From contig NZ_QAOJ01000001.1 in assembly GCF_003050835.1 (NCBI RefSeq), positions 62,001-126,000 on the forward strand: a stretch of 64,000 bases of DNA, read 5' to 3'. The notes beneath the pieces were generated by a model, which saw only the letters and a list, made by a program, of their open reading frames with translations, was not told the origin of the DNA and searched no databases. Positions 47,201-56,000 of the stretch are shown here, piece after piece; the first letter of the stretch is position 1; each line of letters starts with the position of its first letter. Both the position numbers and the translations under genes were made by a program. The DNA comes from Pseudomonas sp. GV071. Its GTDB lineage: Bacteria > Pseudomonadota > Gammaproteobacteria > Pseudomonadales > Pseudomonadaceae.

Positions 47201-48284
47201 TCTTGTCGGTGCAGGTGTTGTGGTCACCTGGAGCGCCACTGCTGGTGCGCTAACCAGCAATACCTCTTCGACGGATAACTCCGGTGTGGCCAGCATGACG
47301 CTGACCAGCGCAACCGTAGCCGGTGTATCCACGGTCGAGGCGGTTGCCGGAGCAGCCAAAGATTCTGCAACAGTCACCTTTACGCCTGGCGCGCCTGCGT
47401 CCGGTGCTAATGGGCTCGAACTGGTGGCAACCCCGACCTCGATTGAGGCTGACGGGAGCAGCACGTCGACCCTCAGGGCCACGGTCACCGATAACAACGG
47501 CAATGCGGTAGGTTCCGGGGTCGTAATCACCTGGAGCACCACGGGCGGTGTGTTAGCTAATGACACCTCGGTCACGGACCAATCGGGTGAAGCCACTATG
47601 GTGCTGACCAGCTCTAAAGTGGTGGAGATCGTCACTGTCGGAGCCGAGTCCGGTCCTGCGAATAACACCACGAAGGTGTCTTTTACTGCGGGTGCTCCGG
47701 TTTCTCTGGAGTTAGACGCGGCTCCAACATTGATTTCGGCATATAACGACAGCACGTCCACACTTACCGCCACCCTGAGAGACGCTAACAACAACGCTGT
47801 AGGTGCCGGTGTGCTCGTAAACTGGAGCACGACGCTAGGCAATCTAACGAGCGCTCAGTCGACAACCAATGCGGCTGGGAAAGCAACGATGGTGCTAACC
47901 AGTGCTGACGTAGTGGGTTTTGGGCAGGTAACTGCATCCGTTGGTGTGCTAAGTGGTCAAGCGACGGTGGAGTTCAGCGCTGACTCCATTGTTGTGACGG
48001 TTCCAAACGGTAATGTCGGCTTTGGTCACGGTTTCACAATCACTGTGGATGTTAAACGTGCGGGGCAGCCTCTGGCTGGGGAGGTGGTAAGTTTGCGGTG
48101 GACATCTTCCGCACCTGGCATAGATCCTTTCACAATCCCTACATCTGCCACTACAGATAGCAATGGCCGCGCGACTTTTGTCGCGACCGGTAGGGGTGGC
48201 TGGGCTGGCTGGTTCACCTTTTTCGCGAGTTCAGCGACAGTCTCCAATTCCTCTAGGGCTATCTGGATTGCCGGTTGGATGTAA
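44256..48284 (+). CDS. Inverse autotransporter adhesin (intimin/invasin type) with eight Big_1-like Ig repeats
   Basis: 1342 residues from the ATG at 44256 (MRPVLRKLLTLYLAF...), a signal peptide ending about residue 27 (APALA/HG). No LysM domain is present. Residues about 85-325 form the outer-membrane inverse-autotransporter barrel (NWFASHHITSELSLKAG, LDLLMPFYNE, GLGYRRDVGNWLLGGNTFYDRD, GWDVRAEGYLPAY). The linker YDLVARNNEIVLDHKR is the conserved plug/linker of intimins. One Ig-like module follows, then from about 455 eight Big_1-like repeats of about 95-101 residues (each with VATP...ADG.STSTL.A.V.D..GN and TS....G.A.V.L.S) and a distinct 100-residue tip. Such proteins export their C-terminus for adhesion. 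The frame is open back to a GTG at 44073, but no RBS supports it. It has its own terminator. Confidence 0.9.
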   Translation: MRPVLRKLLTLYLAFSVVFSPIAPALAHGQSASPNTEQHQLPELGSAAAKQSQSLNRPPEHKPAPEWLSQVGTDENFGPRALQNRTQGIEEAVAQSVGLLSGAASDASRNWFASHHITSELSLKAGQGGTRGGSLDLLMPFYNESKNLLFVQSGVRYMNTYTEDYRSTVNLGLGYRRDVGNWLLGGNTFYDRDITGKNDRMGLGVEAWRDFLKLSANSYLPLSNWQASPDLTDYLERPAKGWDVRAEGYLPAYPQLGGTVTYEQYYGKEVSLFSASDRQKDPRALGVGVIYNPIPLVGFSVNHRMGKDGLADTSANLSFNYQLGVPLARQLSGDNVMASRLRENLRYDLVARNNEIVLDHKRDVVQMSLPYLVSDAELKVVPFAISGAANFKSVSWTGTAASFATPHDGSEQGSLQLPAYVDAGHNTYHLQAVGIDRSGRAVTSNTMTVVVQAVEFTLVASPDSITANGVSASTISVKIVDAQNQARTAGVVVNWTTTAGVLSSDTSTTDSKGEASVVLTSPTTVGLANVEVTANSTKRSIAVAFTAGAASAMDVVATPDVVVADGVSTSTLSAIVKDSHGNLVGEGVSVDWTTTSGTVDRTVSLTDTKGVATTVLKSSTVPGQATVQASSGNAKGSAVVSFIPGTPSELTLDAAPATIVADGASTSLLSATIKDAQGNLVSAGVTVSWTTGAGTLDQPTSTTNSNGVATTLLTSASAAGVALVEASAGVARGTANVDFIPGAPAAGSAGLALVATPASIEANGSSTSTLRATVTDNNGNLVGAGVVVTWSATAGALTSNTSTTDNSGVASMVLTSATVAGVTTVEAVAGAAKDSATVTFTPGAPASGANGLELVATPTSIEADGSSTSTLRATVTDNNGNLVGAGVVVTWSATAGALTSNTSSTDNSGVASMTLTSATVAGVTTVEAVAGAAKDSATVTFTPGAPASGANGLELVATPTSIEADGSSTSTLRATVTDNNGNLVGAGVVVTWSATAGALTSNTSSTDNSGVASMTLTSATVAGVSTVEAVAGAAKDSATVTFTPGAPASGANGLELVATPTSIEADGSSTSTLRATVTDNNGNAVGSGVVITWSTTGGVLANDTSVTDQSGEATMVLTSSKVVEIVTVGAESGPANNTTKVSFTAGAPVSLELDAAPTLISAYNDSTSTLTATLRDANNNAVGAGVLVNWSTTLGNLTSAQSTTNAAGKATMVLTSADVVGFGQVTASVGVLSGQATVEFSADSIVVTVPNGNVGFGHGFTITVDVKRAGQPLAGEVVSLRWTSSAPGIDPFTIPTSATTDSNGRATFVATGRGGWAGWFTFFASSATVSNSSRAIWIAGWM
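46506..47505 (+). repeat. Tandem 303-base repeats inside the adhesin gene
   Basis: Three in-frame 303-base units (46506-46808, 46809-47111, 47112-47414) and the first third of a fourth. The second and third differ at only a handful of bases, for example ACCACCGTT versus TCCACGGTC near their ends. Each encodes one 101-residue Ig domain. The high identity points to recent duplication or gene conversion. Confidence 0.9.
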
Positions 48285-48313
48285 CGGGCCAGTGCGTGGC
48301 GATGCTATGTAGA

Positions 48314-48350
48314 TGACGAAAAAACCCAGGCTCCCTGGGTTTTTTCGTCA
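48314..48350 (+). terminator. Terminator of the adhesin gene
   Basis: TGACGAAAAAACCCAGG-CTC-CCTGGGTTTTTTCGTCA is a perfect 17-pair inverted repeat with internal A6/T6, 29 bases after the stop; it could work in both directions. Confidence 0.92.
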
Positions 48351-48393
48351 CGGGCGCCTGATCACCAATGTGCGCACGAAGTAAATCCGCACG

Positions 48394-48423
48394 ACAAAAA
48401 AGCCCGGCACAGTGGCCGGGCTT
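48394..48423 (-). terminator. Terminator of the T6SS/tagQ transcript
   Basis: Read on the minus strand, AAGCCCGGC-CACTGT-GCCGGGCTT is followed by TTTTGTCG, 30 bases past the tagQ stop. Confidence 0.88.
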
Positions 48424-48452
48424 GGTGCCCTGAAACAGGCACTTACTGCCCG

Positions 48453-49358
48453 TTACGCCTTGGCGCAGCTTTCCGGCGCCCAGTCACCCATGTCCGGGTT
48501 GTTGCACACGTCGCTGACGATGGCTTTACCCTGGGTGGCGACTTTCTGGCTTTCGGTACGCGAGGTCTGCGCTTTCTGGGCAGCCTTCTCGGTGGACACC
48601 GCCTGGGTGGTGACTTTGGCGCGTTGCGCTTTGGTTACGGTGACCTTTTTAGTGGTGTCCGGGGTCGCAACCTGAGCCACGGTGTCACGCTGCACGCCGG
48701 TGGCTTGCAGGTCTTTTTCGTAGGCTTGGGTGTAGGCGTCGAGGTCTTCGCCGGTGCGGCCATCGGCAGCGGCAAGCAGGGCGTTGGTTTCTTTCAGACC
48801 GCTGACGATCTCAGCCAGGTGTGCGCGGCCATCGGCTTCGCTGATTTTCTTGGCTTTACGGGCATCGCGCAGGTTAGTGAATTCGCGCTGGTAGCACGCC
48901 TGGGCGGCTTTCGCGTAACCGACGCTGCGGTCCATTTCGCCGGTGCTGCGCTCGATGTCGGTGGCGTAGGAACCGATACGCTCGTTGTCGTCGGTGATCT
49001 GTTTCTGCTTCTCGACGTAGTAACCGGCTGCGCCGCCTACCAGTGCGCCACCGGCGGCGCCGATCAGGGCGTTGCGTGCCGCGTGGTCGTCACCCGACAG
49101 ACCGCCAGCCAGGCCGCCGATCAGGCCGCCAGCGATGGCGCCGGTCATTGCCGAGTTCTTCACCGAGTCTTCAGTACCACGCAGGTGCGACACCGGCTCA
49201 TAGCAGGACGGGTAGTACTGGGCAGTGGTGGTGGCAGCGACTTTCGAGGTCGGGCTGGTGCTGGCGCAACCGCTGATGAAGATGCAGCTGGCAGCCAGAA
49301 AAGACACCGCGATACGTGCCGAGGTGTGGAGTACATGAGTGTGGTTGTGGTGCGTCAT
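48453..49358 (-). CDS. tagQ: TagQ-type outer-membrane lipoprotein of the T6SS threonine-phosphorylation pathway
   Basis: 301 residues. A lipoprotein signal with lipobox ISGC (Cys about 31), preceded by a His-rich n-region. Then a glycine-zipper-like stretch (about 70-112; AIAGGLIGGLAGGLSG and GAAGGALVGGAAGYYVEK) and a long helical, Lys/Ala/Thr-rich C-terminal half. In P. aeruginosa TagQ holds TagR at the outer membrane and is needed for PpkA activation. It is the last gene of the minus-strand T6SS run, after tagR, which supports the call. Sequence conservation in this family is low, so naming rests partly on position. Confidence 0.8.
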   Translation of the reverse strand: MTHHNHTHVLHTSARIAVSFLAASCIFISGCASTSPTSKVAATTTAQYYPSCYEPVSHLRGTEDSVKNSAMTGAIAGGLIGGLAGGLSGDDHAARNALIGAAGGALVGGAAGYYVEKQKQITDDNERIGSYATDIERSTGEMDRSVGYAKAAQACYQREFTNLRDARKAKKISEADGRAHLAEIVSGLKETNALLAAADGRTGEDLDAYTQAYEKDLQATGVQRDTVAQVATPDTTKKVTVTKAQRAKVTTQAVSTEKAAQKAQTSRTESQKVATQGKAIVSDVCNNPDMGDWAPESCAKA

Positions 49359-49422
49359 GGTTCATTTCCCGTTCTTGGTTGTTGTGCGCTGCGGCCTGTC
49401 CAGATTGGCCGCAGTAGCTTCC

Positions 49423-51135
49423 TTAACGCTCGCCGTTAGCGAGCAACTGCTCCAGAATTGCCGCCGGATCGGCACGCTTTTCCTGGCGATACTTCCCTAC
49501 GTGCGTAACGAATAGCGTGGCACGTTTGACCAGGCTCTTGCCGAGCACTGGTTTGCGGTTGAGCTCTTCTTTTATGCGTTGCAATTGCGCCTGGATCACC
49601 GCATCGGTGTAGCGGGTGCCGGTGGCCAGGTTGTCGATGTAAATCTGCACCGCGCCGTCGAGGGCGCTGCGCCCGTTGGCCATCGCAGTGGCAAACAGCT
49701 TAGCCGAGGCTTCGTCCTTGTTCGCTTTGGCCTGGTCCTGGCTTTTCTTCAGGTTGGTCAGGCGAATGTTGTAGTTGTTGATGGTTTCCGCCACCAGGGC
49801 GGCGGACTGAATCAGGTTGCCGGCGGCTTCCTCGCGCTGTTGGGCAATCAGCGAGACGTTCCGTTTCAATTCTTCGTTGATTATTCCCAGCTGCGCCTGC
49901 AGCGCCGGGTCAGTGCTGGCGGCGATCAGGCTGTCGAGGCTCTTGGTTGGGTCCTGGGAGTCATCGATGGCATCGGTCAGCCCGGCGAGGCGGCCTTCCT
50001 GTTGCCACTGGCTTTGCAGCTCCTTGTAGCGCGAGCGCGGCGCGGAAAGGGCGCCAAGGGCGACGCGGAAACCGGTGGTTTCATTCAATTGCTCGGTGCC
50101 ATCGGCGGCAAACAGCGGGTACTCGCGACGCATGCCGGTAAACAGCGTGGTTTCGCCTTCCAGGTAATTGCCGCCCTTGACCACAAAGCCGCCGTAGGTG
50201 CCTTGGCGGCGTCCGGCGTGCACCAGTTGGAACGACTCCTGAACCATCTCGGCGGCGTTGCCGATCACATCAAACATGCCGATCGGGTTGGGCAGTTTGG
50301 TGCCGATCGGCAACAGCCGCGCCGCCTGGCCGGTACCGCCGGCCACCTGGTTGTACACCGCCCAATCGCCCAGTGGACCTTCCTGATCGCTGCCCTCGAC
50401 TTTGCGCGGGAACAGCCGACCTTCCAGTTCCTGGCGGCTGACGGCCTGGGCGCCGCGAGCGGCGAATTCCCATTCGGCTTCCGACGGCAGGCGGACAAAA
50501 CTCACGCCACCGTCTTCGGCTTTGCTGGTGCGGCCACTGACCGGCAGCAGGTCGCGGTGGTTTTTCATCAGCCAGGCGGTGTACACCGCAGCAAAACGCT
50601 CGGCATCAAAGTGCGAGACCTTGACCTTGGGCAGGCGTGCCGCCGCCCCGGTAGCCGGTTCCGGGCAGGCCGGTGGCTCGCCTTGACCAGCCAGCGAGGC
50701 GGCCTGGTCCATCACCGCGCTGTACTGGCGCGCGGTCACTTCGTATTTGCCGATGAAATACAGCATGGGCGACAGCGGGGTGCCGCTTTCCTTTTTCGGC
50801 AGCACCGGTTTGATCGTCTCGCGCCAGGTGTCGGGCAGGTCGGAGAGGGTGAACTGGCCGTTGATATAGTCGCGGCGGTAACCGGAAATAAACGACTGCT
50901 GGTAACCGCTTTCGCCTTCGGCAAAGGGGTAGCCCAGGCTGATTTCGCGGTCATCCAGGGTGCCGGTCGCCAGCACGTAGACGTAGCGCATCACCAGGCT
51001 GCCGCCGCAGGGCAGGGGCAGGCTGACGTCGTCGGGCAGCGGCTTGGGGTTGTCTACCGAAGCCTCTTCGGCGCCAGCCGTCATACTCAACGACGCCACA
51101 CACAGCGCCAGTACCGCCGAATACCGCTTAAACAT
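49423..51135 (-). CDS. tagR: TagR, periplasmic formylglycine-generating-enzyme-like activator of PpkA
   Basis: 570 residues. The signal peptide is AVLALCVASLSMTAGA/EE. The middle (about 120-350) has the FGE-sulfatase fold: YEVTARQYSAVM, VSFVRLPSEAEWEFAARGA, NPIGMFDVIGNAAEMV and TTGFRVAL. The C-terminal third is helical (about 370-560). TagR acts in the periplasm upstream of the kinase PpkA in the T6SS pathway; the fold is used for binding, not for formylglycine formation. The ATG at 51135 has AAGGA at seven bases; the GTG at 51138 is too close. It overlaps the tagS stop by eight bases. Confidence 0.92.
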   Translation of the reverse strand: MFKRYSAVLALCVASLSMTAGAEEASVDNPKPLPDDVSLPLPCGGSLVMRYVYVLATGTLDDREISLGYPFAEGESGYQQSFISGYRRDYINGQFTLSDLPDTWRETIKPVLPKKESGTPLSPMLYFIGKYEVTARQYSAVMDQAASLAGQGEPPACPEPATGAAARLPKVKVSHFDAERFAAVYTAWLMKNHRDLLPVSGRTSKAEDGGVSFVRLPSEAEWEFAARGAQAVSRQELEGRLFPRKVEGSDQEGPLGDWAVYNQVAGGTGQAARLLPIGTKLPNPIGMFDVIGNAAEMVQESFQLVHAGRRQGTYGGFVVKGGNYLEGETTLFTGMRREYPLFAADGTEQLNETTGFRVALGALSAPRSRYKELQSQWQQEGRLAGLTDAIDDSQDPTKSLDSLIAASTDPALQAQLGIINEELKRNVSLIAQQREEAAGNLIQSAALVAETINNYNIRLTNLKKSQDQAKANKDEASAKLFATAMANGRSALDGAVQIYIDNLATGTRYTDAVIQAQLQRIKEELNRKPVLGKSLVKRATLFVTHVGKYRQEKRADPAAILEQLLANGER

Positions 51136-52324
51136 CACGTAGTCCTTCCGAAGCTTCTATCTGTGCGGCGCGCCAGCCCCCGAGCGCCGCAGCGAGCACG
51201 CTGCAGGCCAGGGTGGCGAGCACCGCCACGAGAAAATGGTACGGCAGCAATTGGCAGACAAACTCGCCGCTGCCGGTGTCGAACAATCGATTCAAGCTGG
51301 CCTCGGCGGCGGCGTAAAGCAGCCACGCCAGCAGCAGACTGAAGGCGCCGCTGTACAGCGCCAGCAACAGCACAAAACCCACCAGCGCGGCCGTCGGGAA
51401 ACCGAGCAAGCGCAGCACGGCCAAGGCTTTGCGTTTGCGCTCAACGGCCGCCAGGGTACTGGCCACCACCGCGGCAAAGGCACCGGCCACGGCCAGGCCG
51501 CTGATCAGCCAGAACACCAGGTTGAGGTTGTGGCTCAGCGAGCGCACCTGGGCGATGGTGGCCGCCTGTGTCGCCACGTCCTGGCCACTGGCCGCGAAGT
51601 ATTGGCGCAGGTTTTCGACACCATCGAGGTCGGCGGCATATAGGCGCAAGCCAGGGTAAACACGCTCGCCCACGGGCGCAGGTTCTGCCCCCGGCCAATC
51701 GAAACGCGGCACCGCACGGCCATCGCGGTAATCCTCGGCGGCTTCGAGCAGGCTCAAGGGCGCAAACAGTCCATCGCGGTTAAAGGTTTCCAGCGGCAGC
51801 ACCGCCAGTACGGTAACGCTGAGCTGACGCGATTCCACCTGGCCGTTCTGCCGGCGGCCGAAGCGTGCACCGAGGCGGTCACCGGGGCGAACGCCGAGTT
51901 TTTCTGCGGCGCTCTGGCTGAGCAGAATCTGCGCCTCGTCGGGTTGCGGGGCGAGCGCCAGCAGCGGGTCGCCGGCGGCGGTCGGAATCATTTCCACGGT
52001 CACGGCCGGGCCGCCGTCGCGGCTCAAGTCGGTGGTGGCGGCAATCTGCCGGGTGCGCGGCAGGGCGAACGCCACATCGGCGCGCTGGCTGAGCAGGGCG
52101 ACATCGGCGGCGCGATAACGGCCACCGCCGAGGGTGATCACCTCGCGCACCGCCGGGTCGTTTTCCAGGCGTTCAGTGAGGGTGCTGACCAGGCCGAATT
52201 TCAGCCCGAACAACACCAGCAGCGGGGTGATCACCGCCGTCAGCGCCAACACCGCACAAATCGACAGGCGCGCCTCCGTGCGGTAGTCGGCCCAGGCCAG
52301 GGAGAGCAGCAAGCCGATACGCAT
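51128..52324 (-). CDS. tagS: TagS, FtsX-like inner-membrane permease of the T6SS control pathway
   Basis: A 398-residue protein with four membrane segments: one near residue 20-45 (LSICAVLALTAVITPLLVLFGLKFGLV) and three in the last 130 residues (LNLVFWLISGLAVAGAFAAVVAS and after). A large periplasmic domain lies between. This is the MacB/FtsX layout. With TagT it forms an ABC-type complex that passes a periplasmic signal to PpkA. The ATG at 52324 overlaps the tagT stop (TGATG) and has GGGGGAG ahead. Confidence 0.9.
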   Translation of the reverse strand: MRIGLLLSLAWADYRTEARLSICAVLALTAVITPLLVLFGLKFGLVSTLTERLENDPAVREVITLGGGRYRAADVALLSQRADVAFALPRTRQIAATTDLSRDGGPAVTVEMIPTAAGDPLLALAPQPDEAQILLSQSAAEKLGVRPGDRLGARFGRRQNGQVESRQLSVTVLAVLPLETFNRDGLFAPLSLLEAAEDYRDGRAVPRFDWPGAEPAPVGERVYPGLRLYAADLDGVENLRQYFAASGQDVATQAATIAQVRSLSHNLNLVFWLISGLAVAGAFAAVVASTLAAVERKRKALAVLRLLGFPTAALVGFVLLLALYSGAFSLLLAWLLYAAAEASLNRLFDTGSGEFVCQLLPYHFLVAVLATLACSVLAAALGGWRAAQIEASEGLRDV

Positions 52325-53040
52325 CAGCGCCACTCCCCCAAGGTCGCGGTGACGCCGCCATCGGCATCGCGCTGCCAGTGAATCGGCAGCACGGCCAACC
52401 CGGCATTGCGCACCAGCGGTTCATCGTGGGTGGCGATTACCGTGCAGGTGCCGCTGACCTGCGCCTGTTGCACCAGCAACTGCATCACCCGTTGCGCGTT
52501 GGCGGGGTCGAGGGAGGCGGTCGGCTCGTCGGCCAGCACCAGGCGCGGCGCATGGGCCAGGGCGCGGGCAATGCTCACCCGTTGGCGCTGGCCAACGGAA
52601 AGTTTATTCGGTCGTTTGCCCAGGTATTCGGTAATTTCCAGGTGCGCGGCCAACTGCTCCACGCGGCTGTCCATGGGCAGTTGCAGCAGCCGACGGGGCA
52701 GCTCGATATTGCCGCGCACATCGAGAAACTCCAGCAGCCCGCCGGTTTGCAGCACGTAGCCGCAGGCCTTGCGGCGCAGGCGCGCCAGGGCGTCGTGTTG
52801 ATGACCGCGCCACAACGCGGCGATATCAAAACGGCCGCCATCCAGGTCGACGCTGAACTCGCCGCTGGCATCCGGCGAGAGCACCAGGGCGAGCAGATCC
52901 AGCAGGGTGCTTTTGCCGCAACCGCTGGGGCCGACCACGGCGATCTGCTGGCCGGGCGCCAGGTCCAGCCGCGGAATGCTCAGGCTGTAACGCTGGCTGC
53001 CCGCGCCGCGGGTTTTATGGATATCGCGCAGGCGCAGCAT
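52324..53040 (-). CDS. tagT: TagT, ABC ATPase of the T6SS control pathway
   Basis: A 238-residue ATPase of the LolD/MacB class with Walker A GPSGCGKST (about 37-45), signature LSVGQRQR (Val in place of the usual first Gly), Walker B LVLADEPTASLD and H-loop ATHDEP. It partners TagS. The ATG at 53040 overlaps the ppkA stop as ATGA; the open frame further upstream is inside ppkA. The preceding and following genes also overlap, so tagTSR are one translationally coupled unit. Confidence 0.92.
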   Translation of the reverse strand: MLRLRDIHKTRGAGSQRYSLSIPRLDLAPGQQIAVVGPSGCGKSTLLDLLALVLSPDASGEFSVDLDGGRFDIAALWRGHQHDALARLRRKACGYVLQTGGLLEFLDVRGNIELPRRLLQLPMDSRVEQLAAHLEITEYLGKRPNKLSVGQRQRVSIARALAHAPRLVLADEPTASLDPANAQRVMQLLVQQAQVSGTCTVIATHDEPLVRNAGLAVLPIHWQRDADGGVTATLGEWR

Positions 53041-56000
53041 CAGGGCAAAGTCGACAACGGAACGCGGTACAAGGCATCGCCTGGCTCGGCGTCGCCGAAG
53101 CGCACCCAGTTGGCGACGTCGTTGTGGAAGGTTTCGTACAGACGGATTTTCGAGTCCAGTTCGTCGATGAAATCTTCCTGCTCGGCCACGCTCAGCGACA
53201 GCCACAACTCCTGGGTCATGTTCAGCGATTTGCTGCGGTACGGCAGACCTTCCAGGTACTCGCCGAGAATGCCGCTCTCGGCCAGGTTGCTGCCTTTCAC
53301 CAGCTTGGACGGGTCGCGGCTCATATAGGCGCTGGCCGAGGCGATTTCATCGAAGAAATCCTTCGACGAACTCTGCGTGCGCCGCGCCGCATCGACGATC
53401 AGCTTGAGCGATTGCTGCAGGTCATTGAGCTGCAATTTGCTCAGCAGCACGCACACCTGAAACGCCGGCAGGGTTGGGTTGGTCAGGTCGCGGTCGGTGG
53501 TCCAGGCGGTGACCAGTTGCGGCGCATGGGCGGCGTTGCGCTGGCCGAGAAAATCCATGTGCATGGCGTAACCGATGGCCGCAGTTTTTGCCGCTAGGCT
53601 CAGGCCGCTTTGCACCAGGGGGGCGGGCTGACTTTTTTGCTGGCCGGCGTTATGCACCAGGTCAGCGAACACCGAGCCGATCTCGTTGACCGTGCTGCCG
53701 AACTTGCCGACGTCGCCACCGGCCACGGAAATGTACAGGTCGCCGATCTTCGGGTTGGCGTCGGCGGTCAGGCTGCGGTACTGCTGCTCGGCGTAACCGT
53801 GGTTGTTCTTGCCGGCCGGGGTGCGCAGGTGCAGGGCGTAAATCTTGATCTGCTTGCGCAGCGCTGCTTCGCGCACCTGGGCTTCGTTCATCTGGGTGCG
53901 CCCCAGCGGGTCGTTCTTGCGCAGGGCGCCGGCATCGGTGACCAACAGAATCACGCGCCCGGCGTAGGGCGACCAGTCCATGTTGTCGACCGCATCCATC
54001 ACCCCGGCGAAAGCGTCTTCGTTGAACGAGTGGCTGGACACGGTGGTGGCCTTGACCCCACGCGCCAGTTCGACAAAGCGCTGCGGGTCGTTGTCCGGCT
54101 GCAACGGCACCAGGGTTTTGCTGACGTATTCCAGGCCGGGGGTTTTGTCGGTGTTGTTGCGAAACCCGACCATGCCGAAGCTGACCTTGTCCAGTTCGCC
54201 ACGGGCGCTGATCTGCTCCTGCAGGCCTTTGACCACGTCGTTGACCTGGTCGATATAGGGCTGCATCGACACCGAGGTATCCACCACCAGCACGATGCCG
54301 GTGCGAAACGCATCCGGCTTGCCGCCCAGCTTGGCACCCGCGCCGTTGACCTGCGGCGTATTGCCCGGGTCGATGGAGGCGACATTCAGCAACTGCGCCG
54401 GTTGGCCTTCGGCATCGAAGCTTTCGCGCGATTCGAAAATCGGCAACAGGTAGAACTGGTCCTGGGGAATGGCGTTGTCCTGCGGCTCGATGGCCAGCAC
54501 TTGCTGGCTGGAACCGTCGTCGCGCTGGGCCTTGGTCATTTCATTGCGCGCCGCCGTGGTGTCGGCCAACAGGCGTTCAACGTCCTCGGGTTTGCGCAGG
54601 AACATCACCGGGCCACGGCCGGAGCGTTCGGTGAACTTCAACACCAGGCTCTGCTTCCAGTCGCTGACCTGTTCGGCCGGCAACCAGCCTTCGCTATGGC
54701 CATCGCTGGAGGCGCCGACTTTTACCCACGGCGCGCCGTTGACCTGCTGGCGCGCATACACATAGAGCACCGAGAACGCTGGCAGGGCAGTGCTGCCCGG
54801 CGTGCCACCGGCATCTGCGGCCAACTGCGCGCCGGGCTTGCTCAATACCCGTTGGAACAGGGTTTTTTTGCCGGCCATCAGCAGCGGTTTGTCGCCGCCA
54901 TCCTGGTTGGCGGCCGGGGTCAGCGCGCCGCTGTTGGCGGTGGTTGTGGTGGCAGGCGGTTGCGTGGGTTTTTCCGGCGCCACCACGGCCGTGGTCGGCT
55001 TGTCGGCTTTCGGTGAACCGGCAAACAGAAAGTAACCACCGCCGCCCAGAATCAGCAGCAACAGCACACCGGCACCGGCCATCAGCGGCACTTTGCTGCC
55101 GCCGGTTTTTTCCGCAGCGGGCGGCGTGTAGGTGGGCGCGGGCGGTGGCAAGGTGGCGCCCGAGGCCGGCTGTTGCAGTGGCGGCATCTCGATGGACACC
55201 GGGGTCAGGCCGCCGGTATCCGGTGCTAACACCGGGGTGGCGGTGGTCGGTGCTTCGGTTTGCGCGGTCGGCGGCAAATTCAGCGGGCGGATCTGCGTGC
55301 TGTCGATGGCGCTGGGCGCCAGGTGATCAAGGGCGGCGATAAAGGCGCCGGCGGTGGGGAAACGCTCGTCCGGGTTTTTCGCCAACAGCTTGCGCAGAAT
55401 GTCCTGGTAACGGCCGTGGTTGATCGGCAGTTCCGGCAGCGGTTCGGTGAGGTGGGCGAGGGCGGTGGAGAGCGAGTCGGTACCGATATAAGGCAGGCGT
55501 CCGGTGAGGATTTCATACAGCACTACGCCCAGCGCATAGAGGTCGGCACGGCCGTCGATCTGCAAACCACGGGCCTGTTCCGGGCTCATATAGCTCGGCG
55601 TGCCGATGGCAAAACCGACCTGGGTGAACTGAGTGCTTTCTTCGATGGACTTGGCGATGCCGAAGTCCGACAGCACCGCCGTGCCGTCGGCGCGAAACAG
55701 AATGTTGGCCGGTTTTACATCGCGGTGCACCAGGCCTTGCGAGTGGGCATACCCCAGGGCCGAGGCCACCTGGCGCAGAATCGCCAAGCCCTGTTCGGCA
55801 CTCAGGCCTTGTTCGATGCGTTCTTTCAGGGTGCCGTTGGCCAGGTATTCCATGGCCATGTAGTACCAGGGCCCGGCGTTGCCGATGTCGTGGATGGTCA
55901 CGGTATTGGGCTGCGACAGGCGCGCGAGCATGCGCCCCTCGCGCAGAAAGCGTTCGCAAAAGCTCGGGTCGGCCGCCAATGCGCTGGCCATCACCTTGAG

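Noticed and set aside
46506-47505. Direct repeats considered as a CRISPR array
   Set aside because: The units are 303 bases, contiguous, in frame and protein-coding; there are no unique spacers and no cas genes.
45608-47842. A 744-residue open frame on the minus strand within the adhesin gene
   Set aside because: It is an antisense shadow produced by the repetitive, GC-biased adhesin codons; its translation simply mirrors the 101-residue repeat and has no RBS or family features.
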